A model generated the notes under the pieces. The model ran no database searches. It saw only the letters and a program-made list of their open reading frames with translations, and was not told where the DNA came from. Of a stretch of DNA of 64,000 bases, positions 34,700 through 44,652 are shown piece after piece. The DNA is taken from contig CAZDQF010000007.1 of assembly GCA_964507445.1 (NCBI GenBank), positions 1 through 64,000 of the forward strand, read 5' to 3'. How positions within the stretch are numbered: the first letter of the stretch is position 1; each line of letters begins with the position of its first letter. The translations under genes were made by a program, and so were the position numbers. Source of the DNA: GCA-2683135 sp964507445. GTDB taxonomy: Bacteria; Planctomycetota; GCA-002687715.

Positions 34700-36793
34700 A
34701 TGAACCGCTTGCTGTTGCTGCTGCTCTTGACCTGCCCCGTCCTCGCCCAGTCCCCGGATTCTGATCCGCCAGTGGCGACCTTCTCCATCGTGGCTCATGA
34801 CCCGGAGAGCGGAGAGTGGGGGGTGGCGGTGCAATCCAAGTTCATCGCCGTGGGCTCCGTGGTGCCGTGGGCCAGGGCCGGGGTCGGAGCCATCGCCACC
34901 CAGGCGTGGGCCAACACTTCGTTCGGCCCCCGCGGATTGGAGATGCTCGCCGAGGGCAAGTCAGCTCAGGAGGTCATGGACGCGCTGGTGGCGGCGGACC
35001 CGGGCCGTGAGCGCCGGCAGGTGGGCATCGTTGACGCCAGAGGCGGGGTGGCCACCTTCACCGGTAGCGGTTGCTCGGACTGGGCCGGCGGGAGAGTCGG
35101 GAAGAACTACTGTGTGCAAGGGAACATCCTGGCCGGAGAGGCGGTGGTCGACGCCATGGCCACAGGATTCGAGTCGGCCAGCGGCGACCTGGGGGACCGC
35201 ATGCTCGCCTCCCTCGAGGCTGGGCAGGAGGCCGGCGGGGATCGTCGCGGGCGTCAGTCCGCGGCGCTGTACGTGGTCAAGCGGAAGGGCGGATACAGCG
35301 GGTTCAATGATCGGTTCAGGGATCTTCGTGTGGACGATCACGCCACTCCGATCCAGGAGTTGAAGCGCATCTACGCCGTCCACAAGGGCATCTTCCGGGA
35401 TCGCTCCGGCGGCCGCCGCGCGGCGCGGGTCGCTCGGTTGCGGTCCGCGGCCTGGGAGGCGGTGGCGGCCCAGGAGGACGACCTGGTGAAGCTGAGCGAC
35501 ACCATCTGGCGTCACGCGGAGATCAGCCTGGAGGAGCGACGGTCCGCGTCCGATCTGTCCGGCTACCTGGAGGCCAACGGGTTCGCCGTGGAGCGCGGGG
35601 TCGCGGGGATGCCCACGGCCTTCGTCGCCACATGGGGATCGGGGGAGCCGGTGATCGGCATCCTCGGTGAGTTCGACGCGCTCCCCGGCATCAGCAACGC
35701 CGCCGAGCCCATGAAGGTCGCTCTGGAGGAGGGGAAGCCCGGGCACGGTTGCGGTCACAACCTGTTCGGTGTCGCGTCCGCGGGCGCGGCGGTGGCGGCG
35801 CGACGGGCCATGGAGGCGGAGGGCCTCGAGGGGACCATCAAGTTCTTCGGTTGCCCGGCGGAGGAGACGGTGATCGGCAAGGTCTACATGGCCAGGGACG
35901 GTGTCTTTGACGGTCTCTCCGTGTGCCTGGACTGGCATCCGAGCACCAGCACCGGTGTGGACTTCTCCCGCACCCTCGCCATGAACAACTTCACAGTGGA
36001 GTTCACCGGCAAGACGGCCCATGGTGCCGCGGACCCCTGGAACGGACGCAGCGCCCTGGACGCGGTGGAGTTGATGAACCATGCGGTCAATCAGCTGCGG
36101 GAACACGTCAGGCCCTCGACCCGGATCCACTGCGTGATCCCGGACGGCGGCGGCGCCCCCAACGTGGTGCCGGGGTACGCCAGGGTCTGGTACTACGTGC
36201 GGGACACGGACCGCGCCGGGGTGGAAGCAACCTACGAGCGGGTGCTGAAGGCGGCGGAGGCGGCGGCCCTGGCAACGGAGACGACCCACAAGGTGACCAT
36301 GACCACCGGGGTGCACAGCTATCTCCTGAATCGCCCCCTGACGGAGCTCCTGGATGAGAACCTCCGCGCCGTGGGGGCCCCTCGGTGGACGGAGGAGGAG
36401 CAGGCCTTCGCCAGGAAGATCCAGGCGGCTACGGGTAAGGAGCAGACCGGCATGTTCGAGGGGATCAAGGCGCTGCCGGAGCGGGAGCTCCCTGCGGGCG
36501 GCGGTTCGACGGACGTGGCCGAGGTGAGTCGGATGGTCCCCACCGCCAAGTTGAGGGTGGCGTCGGCCCCGAGAGACGCGCCCTGGCATGCCTGGCCGGT
36601 GGTGGCTTGCGGCGGCATGAGCATCGGGCACAAGGCCATGACCTGCGCCGCCCGGGCCCTCGGAGGGGCCATCATGGAGCTGGCGGCTTCGCCCCGAGCG
36701 GTGACCGCGGCGCGACGAGAGTTCGAGCAGAAGACCGCCGGAGCGCCTTACAGCAGCCCGATCCCCGAAGGGCAGGCGCCGCCGGTGCGCTGA
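34700..36793 (+). CDS. DUF1028 Ntn-hydrolase-like / M20 amidohydrolase fusion
   Basis: One continuous frame of 697 residues with a signal peptide (NRLLLLLLLTCPVLAQ). Residues about 25-245 match DUF1028, an Ntn-hydrolase-like family (VATFSIVAHDPESGEWGVAVQSK is split around FSIVA, then ATQAWANTSFGPRGLEML). Residues about 255-690 match the AbgB-like M20 peptidases: GILGEFDALPG, metal ligands in GHGCGHN and CPAEE, KTAHGAADPWNGRSA and GGGSTDVAEVSRMVP. The fusion joins two hydrolase families usually encoded apart. Export suggests cleavage of peptide or aminoacyl-amide substrates outside the cytoplasm. It is divergent from the selenoprotein-like operon. DUF1028 function is not established. Confidence 0.88.
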   Translation: MNRLLLLLLLTCPVLAQSPDSDPPVATFSIVAHDPESGEWGVAVQSKFIAVGSVVPWARAGVGAIATQAWANTSFGPRGLEMLAEGKSAQEVMDALVAADPGRERRQVGIVDARGGVATFTGSGCSDWAGGRVGKNYCVQGNILAGEAVVDAMATGFESASGDLGDRMLASLEAGQEAGGDRRGRQSAALYVVKRKGGYSGFNDRFRDLRVDDHATPIQELKRIYAVHKGIFRDRSGGRRAARVARLRSAAWEAVAAQEDDLVKLSDTIWRHAEISLEERRSASDLSGYLEANGFAVERGVAGMPTAFVATWGSGEPVIGILGEFDALPGISNAAEPMKVALEEGKPGHGCGHNLFGVASAGAAVAARRAMEAEGLEGTIKFFGCPAEETVIGKVYMARDGVFDGLSVCLDWHPSTSTGVDFSRTLAMNNFTVEFTGKTAHGAADPWNGRSALDAVELMNHAVNQLREHVRPSTRIHCVIPDGGGAPNVVPGYARVWYYVRDTDRAGVEATYERVLKAAEAAALATETTHKVTMTTGVHSYLLNRPLTELLDENLRAVGAPRWTEEEQAFARKIQAATGKEQTGMFEGIKALPERELPAGGGSTDVAEVSRMVPTAKLRVASAPRDAPWHAWPVVACGGMSIGHKAMTCAARALGGAIMELAASPRAVTAARREFEQKTAGAPYSSPIPEGQAPPVR

Positions 36794-36893
36794 GTTCCGG
36801 CGGAGTTTCTTGTCACTGGCGGCCCTCAGGAGACATCTGGTGGGCGGGGGGCGTCAGCCTGGGTGTAGGGGGGCCGTCTATAGTGAGGACGGC

Positions 36894-36925
36894 GGGCGCC
36901 CCCGATTTGTGTCCGTGGGGCGCCC
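36894..36925. terminator. GC-rich inverted repeat between convergent genes
   Basis: GGGCGCCCC (36894-36902) and GGGGCGCCC (36917-36925) can form a 9-bp stem after the DUF1028-M20 gene. A second short repeat (TGACGCT/AGCGTCA, 36942-36964) overlaps the stop of the next, leftward gene. Neither has a T-run. Confidence 0.45.
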
Positions 36926-36961
36926 TACCATTGGCGCTGATTGACGCTGACGATTGGAGCG

Positions 36962-38329
36962 TCAGGGGAGCACGTGCACCCAGACGGTGTTGGAGCTGTA
37001 CTCCGGGTTGCCGGCGATCACCGCCAGGTTGAAGGTCACTCCCGGGGGGTAGAGGCCGGGCCACACCCTGAACTCTGCGGTGGCGCGGCCGTCCCAGGTG
37101 AGCACACCGTTCCAGTTGCTGGTCGCGTGGGCGTTGGTGGTCGCCCAATAGAGACCAACCTCGGTCACGATGTCGAAGTTGACGGGGCAGATCCCTTGAC
37201 CCCATGACGTGCCGCCGCTGGCTCCGGACGCGGAGATCACGACGAGGAATGCCTCGTTGCCCCGGGGGGCGGGGAGGGCGATGTCCAGCGGGATGATGCC
37301 GCCGGCGGAGGCGGACACGGTCAACTCGGTGCAGCTGAAGGGCCGGTCCAGGCGGCAGATCTCGTTGGTGTTGCTGTCACCGTAGAGGAACGCGCCGCTG
37401 GCCAGGGTGGACATGCGGACGTTGGTGCCCGTCGGTGCGGTGATGGTGGGAACGAAGACACCACCCGGATTCAGCAGGCCGATGTCGCTGCTGTGACGGA
37501 ACCAGCGAACTCCCTGGCGGTCCACGGCCATGGGGACGATGCTGTCGGGTCCGAGGACCGTGGCGACGGCGGCGCTGGCGCTGGAGAACGTCAACTCCAG
37601 GAGCTGATTGGTGACCGGTCGCCCGGCCTTGCCGGCCAGCAGCGTGCCGCTGTTCCGGTCGAATACCGGGAACCCCCAGTTGCCCAGGGAGGTGGTCCCG
37701 GTCTGGCTCAGATCGACGGTGACCGGGATGATGGCCGGGAGCGGACCCACCAACAGGTCGAACACATACAGGCCGTCCTGGGTTGTGACGAAGAGATGCG
37801 GCGTGGGCTTGTTGGGGATGGTCCCGACCGCGATGCCGTCCGGGTCGTTGAGCGGGAAGTTGGGGTTGAGCAACTCGGGGACCCCGTTGCCCGTGATGCG
37901 GTAGACGGCGCCGGTCTGGTCACAGGTGCCGCACGCGTAGAGGGCGTCGGTCACCGGATCGAACACCAGGTCGTGCGCGTCCACGGGCACCGTCGTGTAC
38001 GGGATGACGGACAGGGGAGAGGCGGGTGAGTCCCCGTTCATGGGGACTCGGTAGATCAGGGTGGAGGCGCTGGCGCTGCAGGCCATGCCCACGGTGTCGG
38101 ATACGTAGAGGTCGCCTCCAGGGCCGATGACGGCGTCCGCCAGAGAGTTGACGGCTCCGGTTACGTTTACCAGCGCATCCGACTCCCAACCGACGGGCGT
38201 GTCGGGGCCGTTGATGTGGCTGACCGAAGGGCCCGGATCTGCGGCGAAAGGTGCAGGATTCTGGGCGATCACAGGGACAGACAGCAAGGTGAGTGCAGCG
38301 ACGGCGAGGGTGCAGAGGTGGAGCTTCAT
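36962..38329 (-). CDS. Secreted NHL/SMP-30-like propeller protein
   Basis: A 455-residue exported protein, signal CTLAVAALTLLSVPVIAQ. Repeats such as ADAVIGPGGDLYVSDTVG, AHDLVFDPVTDALYACG and DPDGIAVG match NHL/gluconolactonase-like propeller blades. The C-terminal domain of about 130 residues (from CTELTVSAS to VWVHVLP) resembles the tails of other exported proteins in this window and shares CTELTVS with the protein at 28-30 kb. No clear catalytic residues; probably binding or structural. A TAGTCT box lies about 50 nt upstream. Confidence 0.78.
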   Translation of the reverse strand: MKLHLCTLAVAALTLLSVPVIAQNPAPFAADPGPSVSHINGPDTPVGWESDALVNVTGAVNSLADAVIGPGGDLYVSDTVGMACSASASTLIYRVPMNGDSPASPLSVIPYTTVPVDAHDLVFDPVTDALYACGTCDQTGAVYRITGNGVPELLNPNFPLNDPDGIAVGTIPNKPTPHLFVTTQDGLYVFDLLVGPLPAIIPVTVDLSQTGTTSLGNWGFPVFDRNSGTLLAGKAGRPVTNQLLELTFSSASAAVATVLGPDSIVPMAVDRQGVRWFRHSSDIGLLNPGGVFVPTITAPTGTNVRMSTLASGAFLYGDSNTNEICRLDRPFSCTELTVSASAGGIIPLDIALPAPRGNEAFLVVISASGASGGTSWGQGICPVNFDIVTEVGLYWATTNAHATSNWNGVLTWDGRATAEFRVWPGLYPPGVTFNLAVIAGNPEYSSNTVWVHVLP

Positions 38330-38476
38330 CGGTGGCGTCTCGGTGAGGGTTCTTGGCGCGAAGGTCGTCTTGGCACCCGAAGACTATCCCCCGGATCCGA
38401 GGGCGGCCGTCCGCCGTCGCAAATCGCCCGCGTCAATAGCGGCGCGCCGCCGTCGGATAGCGCGGGGTGTCCCTCG

Positions 38477-39856
38477 TCAGCGTCGTTCGAGCTGGGATGG
38501 AGGGGCCTTCACGGATTCGCGATGGGCCGCTACGGCCTTCCGAATGCTCTCCAACACCTCCGGGTGGCGCGCCGCCATGTCCCTGGTCTCCGATGGGTCC
38601 TGGTGCAGGTCGTAGAGCAGGGGCCGTTCGTGGGAGGTCCGCTTGGGCGCTGCGCCATAGGCGCCCCAGGTGGTGAAGTGCGCCTTCCAGCGGCCCTGGC
38701 GTGCGGCGAAGAGCTGAGCGCCGCGGTAGTACCAGACCTCGGTCCTCGGCGATGGACCGCCTCCGAACAGGGCCTGGGAGACGTCGACACCGTCCAGGGT
38801 CCGGTCCGTGGGGGGGGCGGCGCCGCTGAGGGAGCAGAGGGTGGGCAGGACGTCCATGGCGGTCATCAGCTCCGGCGAGGTGACGCCCGCCGGTACGCGG
38901 CCGGGCCACCAGGCGATGGTGGGGACCCGCATGCCCCCTTCGAAGGTGGTGCCCTTGCCCGATCGGAGCAAGCCGGCGCTGCCGCCCTGCAGCCCGTAGG
39001 CGAGCCAGGGCCCGTTGTCGCTGGTGAACATGACGAGCGTGTTCCGGTCCTTGCCCGTGGAGCGCAGGTGGTCCAGCAGCCTCCCGGTGTTGGCGTCGAT
39101 CTCCTCGATGACGTCCCCGTAGAGGCCGCGCGGGCTGTTGCCCAGGTGTCGCTCCGACGCGAACAGGGGCACGTGGGGCATGCTGTGGGCCAGGTACACG
39201 AAGAAGGGGCGATCGCCCGCCTGGTTGATGAAGCGGATGGCCTCGTCCGTGAAGCGCCGGGTGATGGTGGTCTGGTCCGCGGGTCGTTCCACCACCTCCT
39301 CGTCGCTCAGGATGGGCACGTTCCAGTACTCGGACCTGGGGTCGTTGAACGCGGCCCGGCCCTTGGGGCTTCCCTTCACCCTGTCCATGTCGTTGGAGTA
39401 GGGGATGCCGTAGTAGCGATCGAACCCGTGCCGTCGAGGCAGGAACTCGGGCAGGTGCCCGAGGTGCCACTTGCCGAAGCAACCGGTGGCGTATCCCGCG
39501 CGCTTCAGGCACTCCGCCACGGTGACCTCGGAGGCAGGGAGCCCGCCCTTCGAGTCCGGGAACAGCACCCTGCGCCGGTCGGAGCACATGCCGTTGCGGA
39601 TCGGGAGACGACCGGTGAGCAGCGCGGCGCGGGAGGGCGTGCAGACGGACGCCCCCGTGTAGAACTGGGTCAGGCGTGAGCCCTCCCTGGCCATCCGGTC
39701 GAGGCTCGGGGTCCGGATGGTGGGGTGTCCGAAGGCGCCCAGGTCTCCGTATCCCAGGTCGTCGCAGAAGACGATGACGAAGTTGGGGCGCCCGGTCTCC
39801 TGGGCGGTCAACGTGGTCATGGACAGGAGGACGGACGCGAGCAGGCGTAATTTCAT
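38477..39856 (-). CDS. Secreted arylsulfatase A family protein
   Basis: A type I sulfatase of 459 residues with a signal peptide (MKLRLLASVLLSMTTLTAQ). The formylglycine site is intact: GASVCTPSRAALLTGR with Cys72 converted by a sulfatase-modifying enzyme not found here. Metal ligands are in FCDDLGYGDLG (Asp32, Asp33) and SDNGPW; FGKWHLGH carries the active-site Lys and His. Family length is normal. It would remove sulfate esters from polysaccharides, fitting the carbohydrate genes nearby. A TAGACT box lies 8 nt upstream of the ATG and there is no binding site, suggesting a leaderless message. Confidence 0.93.
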   Translation of the reverse strand: MKLRLLASVLLSMTTLTAQETGRPNFVIVFCDDLGYGDLGAFGHPTIRTPSLDRMAREGSRLTQFYTGASVCTPSRAALLTGRLPIRNGMCSDRRRVLFPDSKGGLPASEVTVAECLKRAGYATGCFGKWHLGHLPEFLPRRHGFDRYYGIPYSNDMDRVKGSPKGRAAFNDPRSEYWNVPILSDEEVVERPADQTTITRRFTDEAIRFINQAGDRPFFVYLAHSMPHVPLFASERHLGNSPRGLYGDVIEEIDANTGRLLDHLRSTGKDRNTLVMFTSDNGPWLAYGLQGGSAGLLRSGKGTTFEGGMRVPTIAWWPGRVPAGVTSPELMTAMDVLPTLCSLSGAAPPTDRTLDGVDVSQALFGGGPSPRTEVWYYRGAQLFAARQGRWKAHFTTWGAYGAAPKRTSHERPLLYDLHQDPSETRDMAARHPEVLESIRKAVAAHRESVKAPPSQLERR

Positions 39857-39864
39857 GGGGCGGC

Positions 39865-39870
39865 AGTCTA
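39865..39870 (-). promoter_or_regulatory. Candidate -10 box (TAGACT), near-leaderless start
   Basis: TAGACT on the minus strand ends 8 nt before the sulfatase ATG at 39856, the same spacing as the SDR and TatD genes. Confidence 0.42.
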
Positions 39871-39995
39871 TCCACTCTGTTGTTCCGCCGTATGTCGCCG
39901 CCTCGGGGCTCGATTGAGGATCTTGGACTTTATTGCGCGGCGTGGGTCGGGTTACGCTGCATGGCGGCGCCGAGGCCTCGTGTTCGCTCTCTCCC

Positions 39996-41738
39996 ATGCC
40001 ATTGATTGTCAGAATTATTGTCATCGCGGTGTCTGCATGCACCTGCGCTGCGCAAGGAAACTTGCGTGACGCCCGACTCCAGGGGCTCATTGGAGACGTG
40101 CAGGCGGTGGGGTTCTCGAGGCTCATCCTGGAGGGTGACGTCCTGGAGGCGGACATCACCTCGCCCCTGGGGACCCTGACCCACAGCCCCTACATGCTGT
40201 TGGCGGACCTGCAGCCCCATGGCGGCGTCCTCCCCATGGAGCTGCCCGGGGAGCCCGGGGTGGTGGGCATCTCCCCGGGGTTCGTCCGCGTCATCGACGG
40301 CTTCACGGGGGTGCTCCCCATGGGGTTCCCAGGGGTCCTGCCCCAGTGGGGCGTGGAGTTCACCGCGACCGCTCCTGCGGTCCCGTCCCTCTCCCGTCTG
40401 GTGGTCCAGGCGGCGGTGGCGGACCCGGTCGCCCCCAACGGTCTGGCGGTGACGGAGGTGGTGGGCGGCGCGTTCGGAGCAGGCCCGAACCTGACGGCGA
40501 TCTACGGCGGCTCCGTGCAGCTGGCCCAGTTCGGCTACGCCCTGGCGTCAGTGGATCTGGACGGCGATGACGCCGACGAGCTGATCGTGGGGGCGCGCGA
40601 GGAGGACGCTCCGTCCGCGGCCATCGCCGGACGCGTCAGCATCTACTCGGGCAACCCGCCGGTGCTTCAGCAGTACCTGGATGATCCCGCACCGCAGGTG
40701 CGTGCCCACTTCGGCGTTTCCGTGGCCACCGGAGACCTCAACGGCGACGGCTTCCTGGACATCGTCGTGGGAGCCCGCCAGTCGGATACGGGGGGAGAGA
40801 CGGACGCTGGCAAGGTGGTCATCTACTACGGACCCGCGTACACCCAGGCGTTCACCATCGAGTCGCCGGTGCCGGAGTTCCGTGGCCAGTTCGGTCACCG
40901 GGCCGTCTGCGGTGACTTCGATGGAGACGGTTGGTGCGATCTCGTCGTTTCCTCCATCGGCTCCGGGTCCGCTGGCGTCCCCCAGGCGGGGGTGGTGGAC
41001 GTGTTCCTGGGTCCTTCCCTGGCTCCCTGGGTGCGAGTGGAGAACCCGATCCCGGGGCCCGGCGACCGGTTCGGTTACCGATTGGATGCCGGTGACGTGA
41101 ACGGAGACGGGTTCGACGACCTGGTGGTCGCGGCGCCGTTCAAGGCGCTCCAGCCCGGGCTCACCGACGACAGCGGCGCCATCTATGTGTTGATGGGACC
41201 CACCATGGTCCTCGGGACGTACTTCCCGAACCCGGTCCCGAGCGTATCCGGGCTGCTCGGGGCTGACGTGGCCTGCGCGGATCTGGACGGTGATGGCTAT
41301 CAGGACATCATCGCCGGGGCCGAGTTCGACGACAGCGGCGGCCTGACGGCGCAGGGGAGCGTCTACGTGCTGCGGGGTCCAGGGTTCTTCAACGTCAGCC
41401 AGTTCTACTCGCCTGCACCCGTCGCCAATGGCGGGTTCGGCTCCGGCGTCTCCGTCGGTGATTGGGACGGCGACGGGGACCAGGACCTCATGGTCGGTGA
41501 GTTCTTCTATTCCGGGGCCTCACCGAGGTCCGGCCGGGCTCACATCATGCTCGGTCCCGACTACCTCCAGGCGGTGACCGTGGAGGAGCCGTTCACCGGG
41601 AGCGACTATCAGTTCGGTCGTCGTGTCCGGGCGGCGGACATGGACGGGGACGGTCGGATGGAGATGGCGGTCGGGGTCCCGCTGTCGTCCGCCTCGTTCA
41701 TCCCCAGGTCCGGAGCCGTGTACCTCGTGTCGTTCTGA
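39996..41738 (+). CDS. Secreted FG-GAP (integrin alpha-like) repeat protein
   Basis: A 580-residue exported protein. Signal peptide IVRIIVIAVSACTCAAQ; an N-terminal region with repeated Pro-Gly-Val-Leu phrases (GVLPMELPGEPGVVG); then seven FG-GAP units such as LASVDLDGDDADELIVGA, TGDLNGDGFLDIVVGA, CADLDGDGYQDIIAGA and VGDWDGDGDQDLMVGE. Each has an Asp-rich calcium loop and an RFGY/QFGY turn. Unlike its neighbours it ends with the last repeat and has no extra tail domain. Predicted seven-bladed propeller, surface or matrix location; ligand unknown. ATG 39996 directly precedes the signal. Confidence 0.87.
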   Translation: MPLIVRIIVIAVSACTCAAQGNLRDARLQGLIGDVQAVGFSRLILEGDVLEADITSPLGTLTHSPYMLLADLQPHGGVLPMELPGEPGVVGISPGFVRVIDGFTGVLPMGFPGVLPQWGVEFTATAPAVPSLSRLVVQAAVADPVAPNGLAVTEVVGGAFGAGPNLTAIYGGSVQLAQFGYALASVDLDGDDADELIVGAREEDAPSAAIAGRVSIYSGNPPVLQQYLDDPAPQVRAHFGVSVATGDLNGDGFLDIVVGARQSDTGGETDAGKVVIYYGPAYTQAFTIESPVPEFRGQFGHRAVCGDFDGDGWCDLVVSSIGSGSAGVPQAGVVDVFLGPSLAPWVRVENPIPGPGDRFGYRLDAGDVNGDGFDDLVVAAPFKALQPGLTDDSGAIYVLMGPTMVLGTYFPNPVPSVSGLLGADVACADLDGDGYQDIIAGAEFDDSGGLTAQGSVYVLRGPGFFNVSQFYSPAPVANGGFGSGVSVGDWDGDGDQDLMVGEFFYSGASPRSGRAHIMLGPDYLQAVTVEEPFTGSDYQFGRRVRAADMDGDGRMEMAVGVPLSSASFIPRSGAVYLVSF

Positions 41739-41748
41739 GGGCGACGGG

Positions 41749-44580
41749 TCAGTTCTCGCCGACGCTGACGATGATGGCGTCGCTGGTGGTGAAGAACCCG
41801 AGGTAGGGGCCGCCGTCCAGGACCCCCCATTGCAGGACGAACTGCTCACCGATGAGGCACGGGTCGTGTGGGATTCCTGCCGGTATGAAGGCGTTGCCGA
41901 CGGCGTCGGTGAAGGTGAGGAACTGGACGAACGTGCTGCCGGTCATGGCGACTCCGCAGCCGGATGTCGTGTCCACGGTCACCGAGCCGCCGCTGGGCAG
42001 GGCCTGCGCTCCAAGCACGGCCATGGACAACGGAGACGCGCCGGTGACGTCGATGGTGAGGCCTGTGGAGTTGATGACCGGGTCGTTGGAGAAGCTCACC
42101 ACGGCCGTGGGGGCGCCGATCGGACACCCGGTGTTGGCCACGTCCGTGACGGAGAACACCCGGCGGTTGCGCCAGACGTTGATGAGGTCGCTGGAGAGGT
42201 GCGCCGTCACCACCTCGTCCGTGTCACACAGGGGGGGGGACGCCGCGAGGGTGAGGTTCCCGGTCGTCAGCTGGACCCCCGCGCCGACGGTGGTGGCGTG
42301 GGTCGTCTGGGTCGAGAAGGCGGCACCGCTCCAACCCGTCAGGTGCACGAGGTCGCCGGCGCCGTCCAGCACCGCGATGTCGTCCCCCGCGACGGCGTCC
42401 AGGTTGGCCCGCTGCACCGCTCGAGCCAGGACGAGACCAGGATCGACGGTGCCCGCGAATCCGAGCGCGGCGGTGAAGTCTTGCAGGACCCGTACGCCGC
42501 CGCCGAAGAAGTCGATGGACGCGATGACCACGTCGTCGGTCACGCCGTCCCCGTCGAGATCGGCAAGGGTCACGTCCGATGGCACCGCTCCGGCGCTGTA
42601 GGGGCTACCCACGAAGGGGGGGAGGCCGTTCGCACCGTCGAGGATGTGGATGCCGCCGGCGCTGCCGCTGCTGCCGTTGGCCGCGACCACGTCGTCCACG
42701 AGGTCGCCGTCCACGTCACCGACCACCACCGCCTGGAAGGCGCCGCCGGAGATCAGGGGCGCCGTCACCGTGGGAGCCACCATGGGATCGGTGATGCGGT
42801 TGAGGAAGCCGGAGGTGATGAACGACCCGACCCCCGCGCACACGATGGACCCGGTGACTCCGGGCTCCAGGATGGCGACCCCCTGGATGGCGCCGGGGGT
42901 GGTGGAGGTGTCTGCGGTGACGGGGCTGGTTGCCGTGAGGGCCAGGGCCGTGAGGGAGCCGTTCCCGGAGCCGTCGAGGATGTCCACGGTCCCGTCGCTG
43001 CGTCCAACGACCACCTCGGGAGCGGTGTCGCCGTCCAGGTCGCCGACGACGAGGGACACCCCTACGGCGCCTCCGCTGAGGGGGACGTCCAGGCGCGCCA
43101 CCTGGGACAGGTCCGCGAAGGGAGTGCTCCCTGCCTGGTCGCCGTTCCAGAAGACGGAGACGGAGCCGCTGTTCAGCACCACCACGTCGTTGTCGCCGTC
43201 GCTGTCCACGTCCGCCAGGGCCGTCGCCCGTGGCTGCGAGTCCGTTCCGTAGCTGGTGACGCTGGAGGAGGCGTTGGCGGCCCCTGCGAGGATGGTCGCT
43301 TCGCCTCGGTCGACGCCGCCGCCGGCGCGTTGAGGTGCACCGGACGCGACCTCCAGCCGGTTGTTGCCGCGCAGGTCGCCGAGCCCGGCCACGGCGCTCC
43401 CTTCCGCGTCTCCGGCGGAGGCCCCCTCCCGCTGGAAGAGGGTGCCGCCGTCGGCGCCTGAGAGCACTCTGGCCAGCCCGCAGTCCACGCCGGCGACGCC
43501 GTCGTAGCCGGGGGCGCCGCAGATCAGGTCGTCGAAGCCGTCCAGGTCCACGTCGCCGCCGCCCCCGACGCTGCTGCCCAGCTGGGCGCCCGCCGCGGAC
43601 CCCTCCACGGTCAGCAGCGCGCTGCCGTCACGGCCCGAGATCACCCGGACCCTTCCGCTGCCGAGGCCGGCGCTTCCGTCGAAGCCCGGGCCTCCCGCCG
43701 CCATGTCTGCCCGACCGTCGTTGTCCAGGTCGCCGCCGTTGCCTACGGCGGTGCCGAACAGCTCGCCCGCCGCGGTCCCTTCCACGGAGCGCAACTCCGT
43801 GGCTCCTATCGTCTCCAGGACCACCGCCCGTCCGCTGTCGGCGCCGGCGAGGCCGGCGTGATTGGGAGAGCCGACGGCCAGGTCCTCGATGCCGTCGCCG
43901 TCGGTGTCGCCGAGGGCGGCGAGGGATGCGCCGAAGCGGGCTCCGGCGACGGTGCCCTCAGCGGTCAAGAGGAGCGTCCCGGTGATGCCGGAGTGGATGG
44001 TCACCCGGCCGCAGTCGGCCCCGGCGACTCCGTCGTAGCCCGGGGAGCCCACGGCCACGTCCGGGAAGGTGTCCCCGTCGGCGTCGCCGATGATGGCCAC
44101 GGCGGCGCCGGTCTCGTCCCCGGCGGCTGTCCCGTTAACGGTCCAGAGCAGCAACCCGGTGCTGCTGGAGTAGGCGACGGCCTGTCCCTGGCTGACGCCG
44201 AGTCCGAGATCGGAGCCCGGTGCGCCCACCAGGACGTCCCGTTCGACGTCGCCGTCCAGGTCACCGCCGAGGGCGACGGCGGAGCCGAGGGAGGAACCTG
44301 CGCTGCCCGTCACGGAGAACAGGATGGTGCCGCTGCTGCCGTCGAAGACGTCCACGCGCCCGCTCCCGGGACCACCTCCGCCGTCGTGTCCGGGGCTGCC
44401 CACGGCGACATCCGCGGTCGCGTCGAGAGCGCCGAAGACGCCGCCGGCGATGGCGCTCCCCAGCCGGTCGTTATCCGCACCCCCCGTGTGGGCGCGGACG
44501 ACGGTCTGGGCTCCCACGGTCAACGTCATGATCAGCGCCGCCACGAGGCAACGCATGAGAACGGCGGAACGGTCCGTCAT
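41749..44580 (-). CDS. Large secreted FG-GAP repeat protein (paralog A)
   Basis: A 943-residue exported protein. After a signal peptide (VLMRCLVAALIMTLTVGAQ) come about seven FG-GAP units of about 60 residues (LGDTDGDGIEDLAVGSPN, GDLDNDGRADMAAGGPGF and alike), then a second VCBS block beginning ATALADVDSDGDNDVVVLNS with VFWNGDQ, and a C-terminal domain from GCPIGAPTAVVSF. Its order matches the neighbour upstream domain by domain, so they arose by duplication. ATG 44580 has GGAG seven bases upstream. A TAGCAT box lies about 68 nt before it, at the end of the upstream gene, so it may have its own promoter. Confidence 0.87.
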   Translation of the reverse strand: MTDRSAVLMRCLVAALIMTLTVGAQTVVRAHTGGADNDRLGSAIAGGVFGALDATADVAVGSPGHDGGGGPGSGRVDVFDGSSGTILFSVTGSAGSSLGSAVALGGDLDGDVERDVLVGAPGSDLGLGVSQGQAVAYSSSTGLLLWTVNGTAAGDETGAAVAIIGDADGDTFPDVAVGSPGYDGVAGADCGRVTIHSGITGTLLLTAEGTVAGARFGASLAALGDTDGDGIEDLAVGSPNHAGLAGADSGRAVVLETIGATELRSVEGTAAGELFGTAVGNGGDLDNDGRADMAAGGPGFDGSAGLGSGRVRVISGRDGSALLTVEGSAAGAQLGSSVGGGGDVDLDGFDDLICGAPGYDGVAGVDCGLARVLSGADGGTLFQREGASAGDAEGSAVAGLGDLRGNNRLEVASGAPQRAGGGVDRGEATILAGAANASSSVTSYGTDSQPRATALADVDSDGDNDVVVLNSGSVSVFWNGDQAGSTPFADLSQVARLDVPLSGGAVGVSLVVGDLDGDTAPEVVVGRSDGTVDILDGSGNGSLTALALTATSPVTADTSTTPGAIQGVAILEPGVTGSIVCAGVGSFITSGFLNRITDPMVAPTVTAPLISGGAFQAVVVGDVDGDLVDDVVAANGSSGSAGGIHILDGANGLPPFVGSPYSAGAVPSDVTLADLDGDGVTDDVVIASIDFFGGGVRVLQDFTAALGFAGTVDPGLVLARAVQRANLDAVAGDDIAVLDGAGDLVHLTGWSGAAFSTQTTHATTVGAGVQLTTGNLTLAASPPLCDTDEVVTAHLSSDLINVWRNRRVFSVTDVANTGCPIGAPTAVVSFSNDPVINSTGLTIDVTGASPLSMAVLGAQALPSGGSVTVDTTSGCGVAMTGSTFVQFLTFTDAVGNAFIPAGIPHDPCLIGEQFVLQWGVLDGGPYLGFFTTSDAIIVSVGEN

Positions 44581-44652
44581 TCGACGACTCCACACTGCTG
44601 GGTATGGGGGGGGACGCCCGCGGCAGGGGATCTGCGGGGTGCGTTGATGCTA

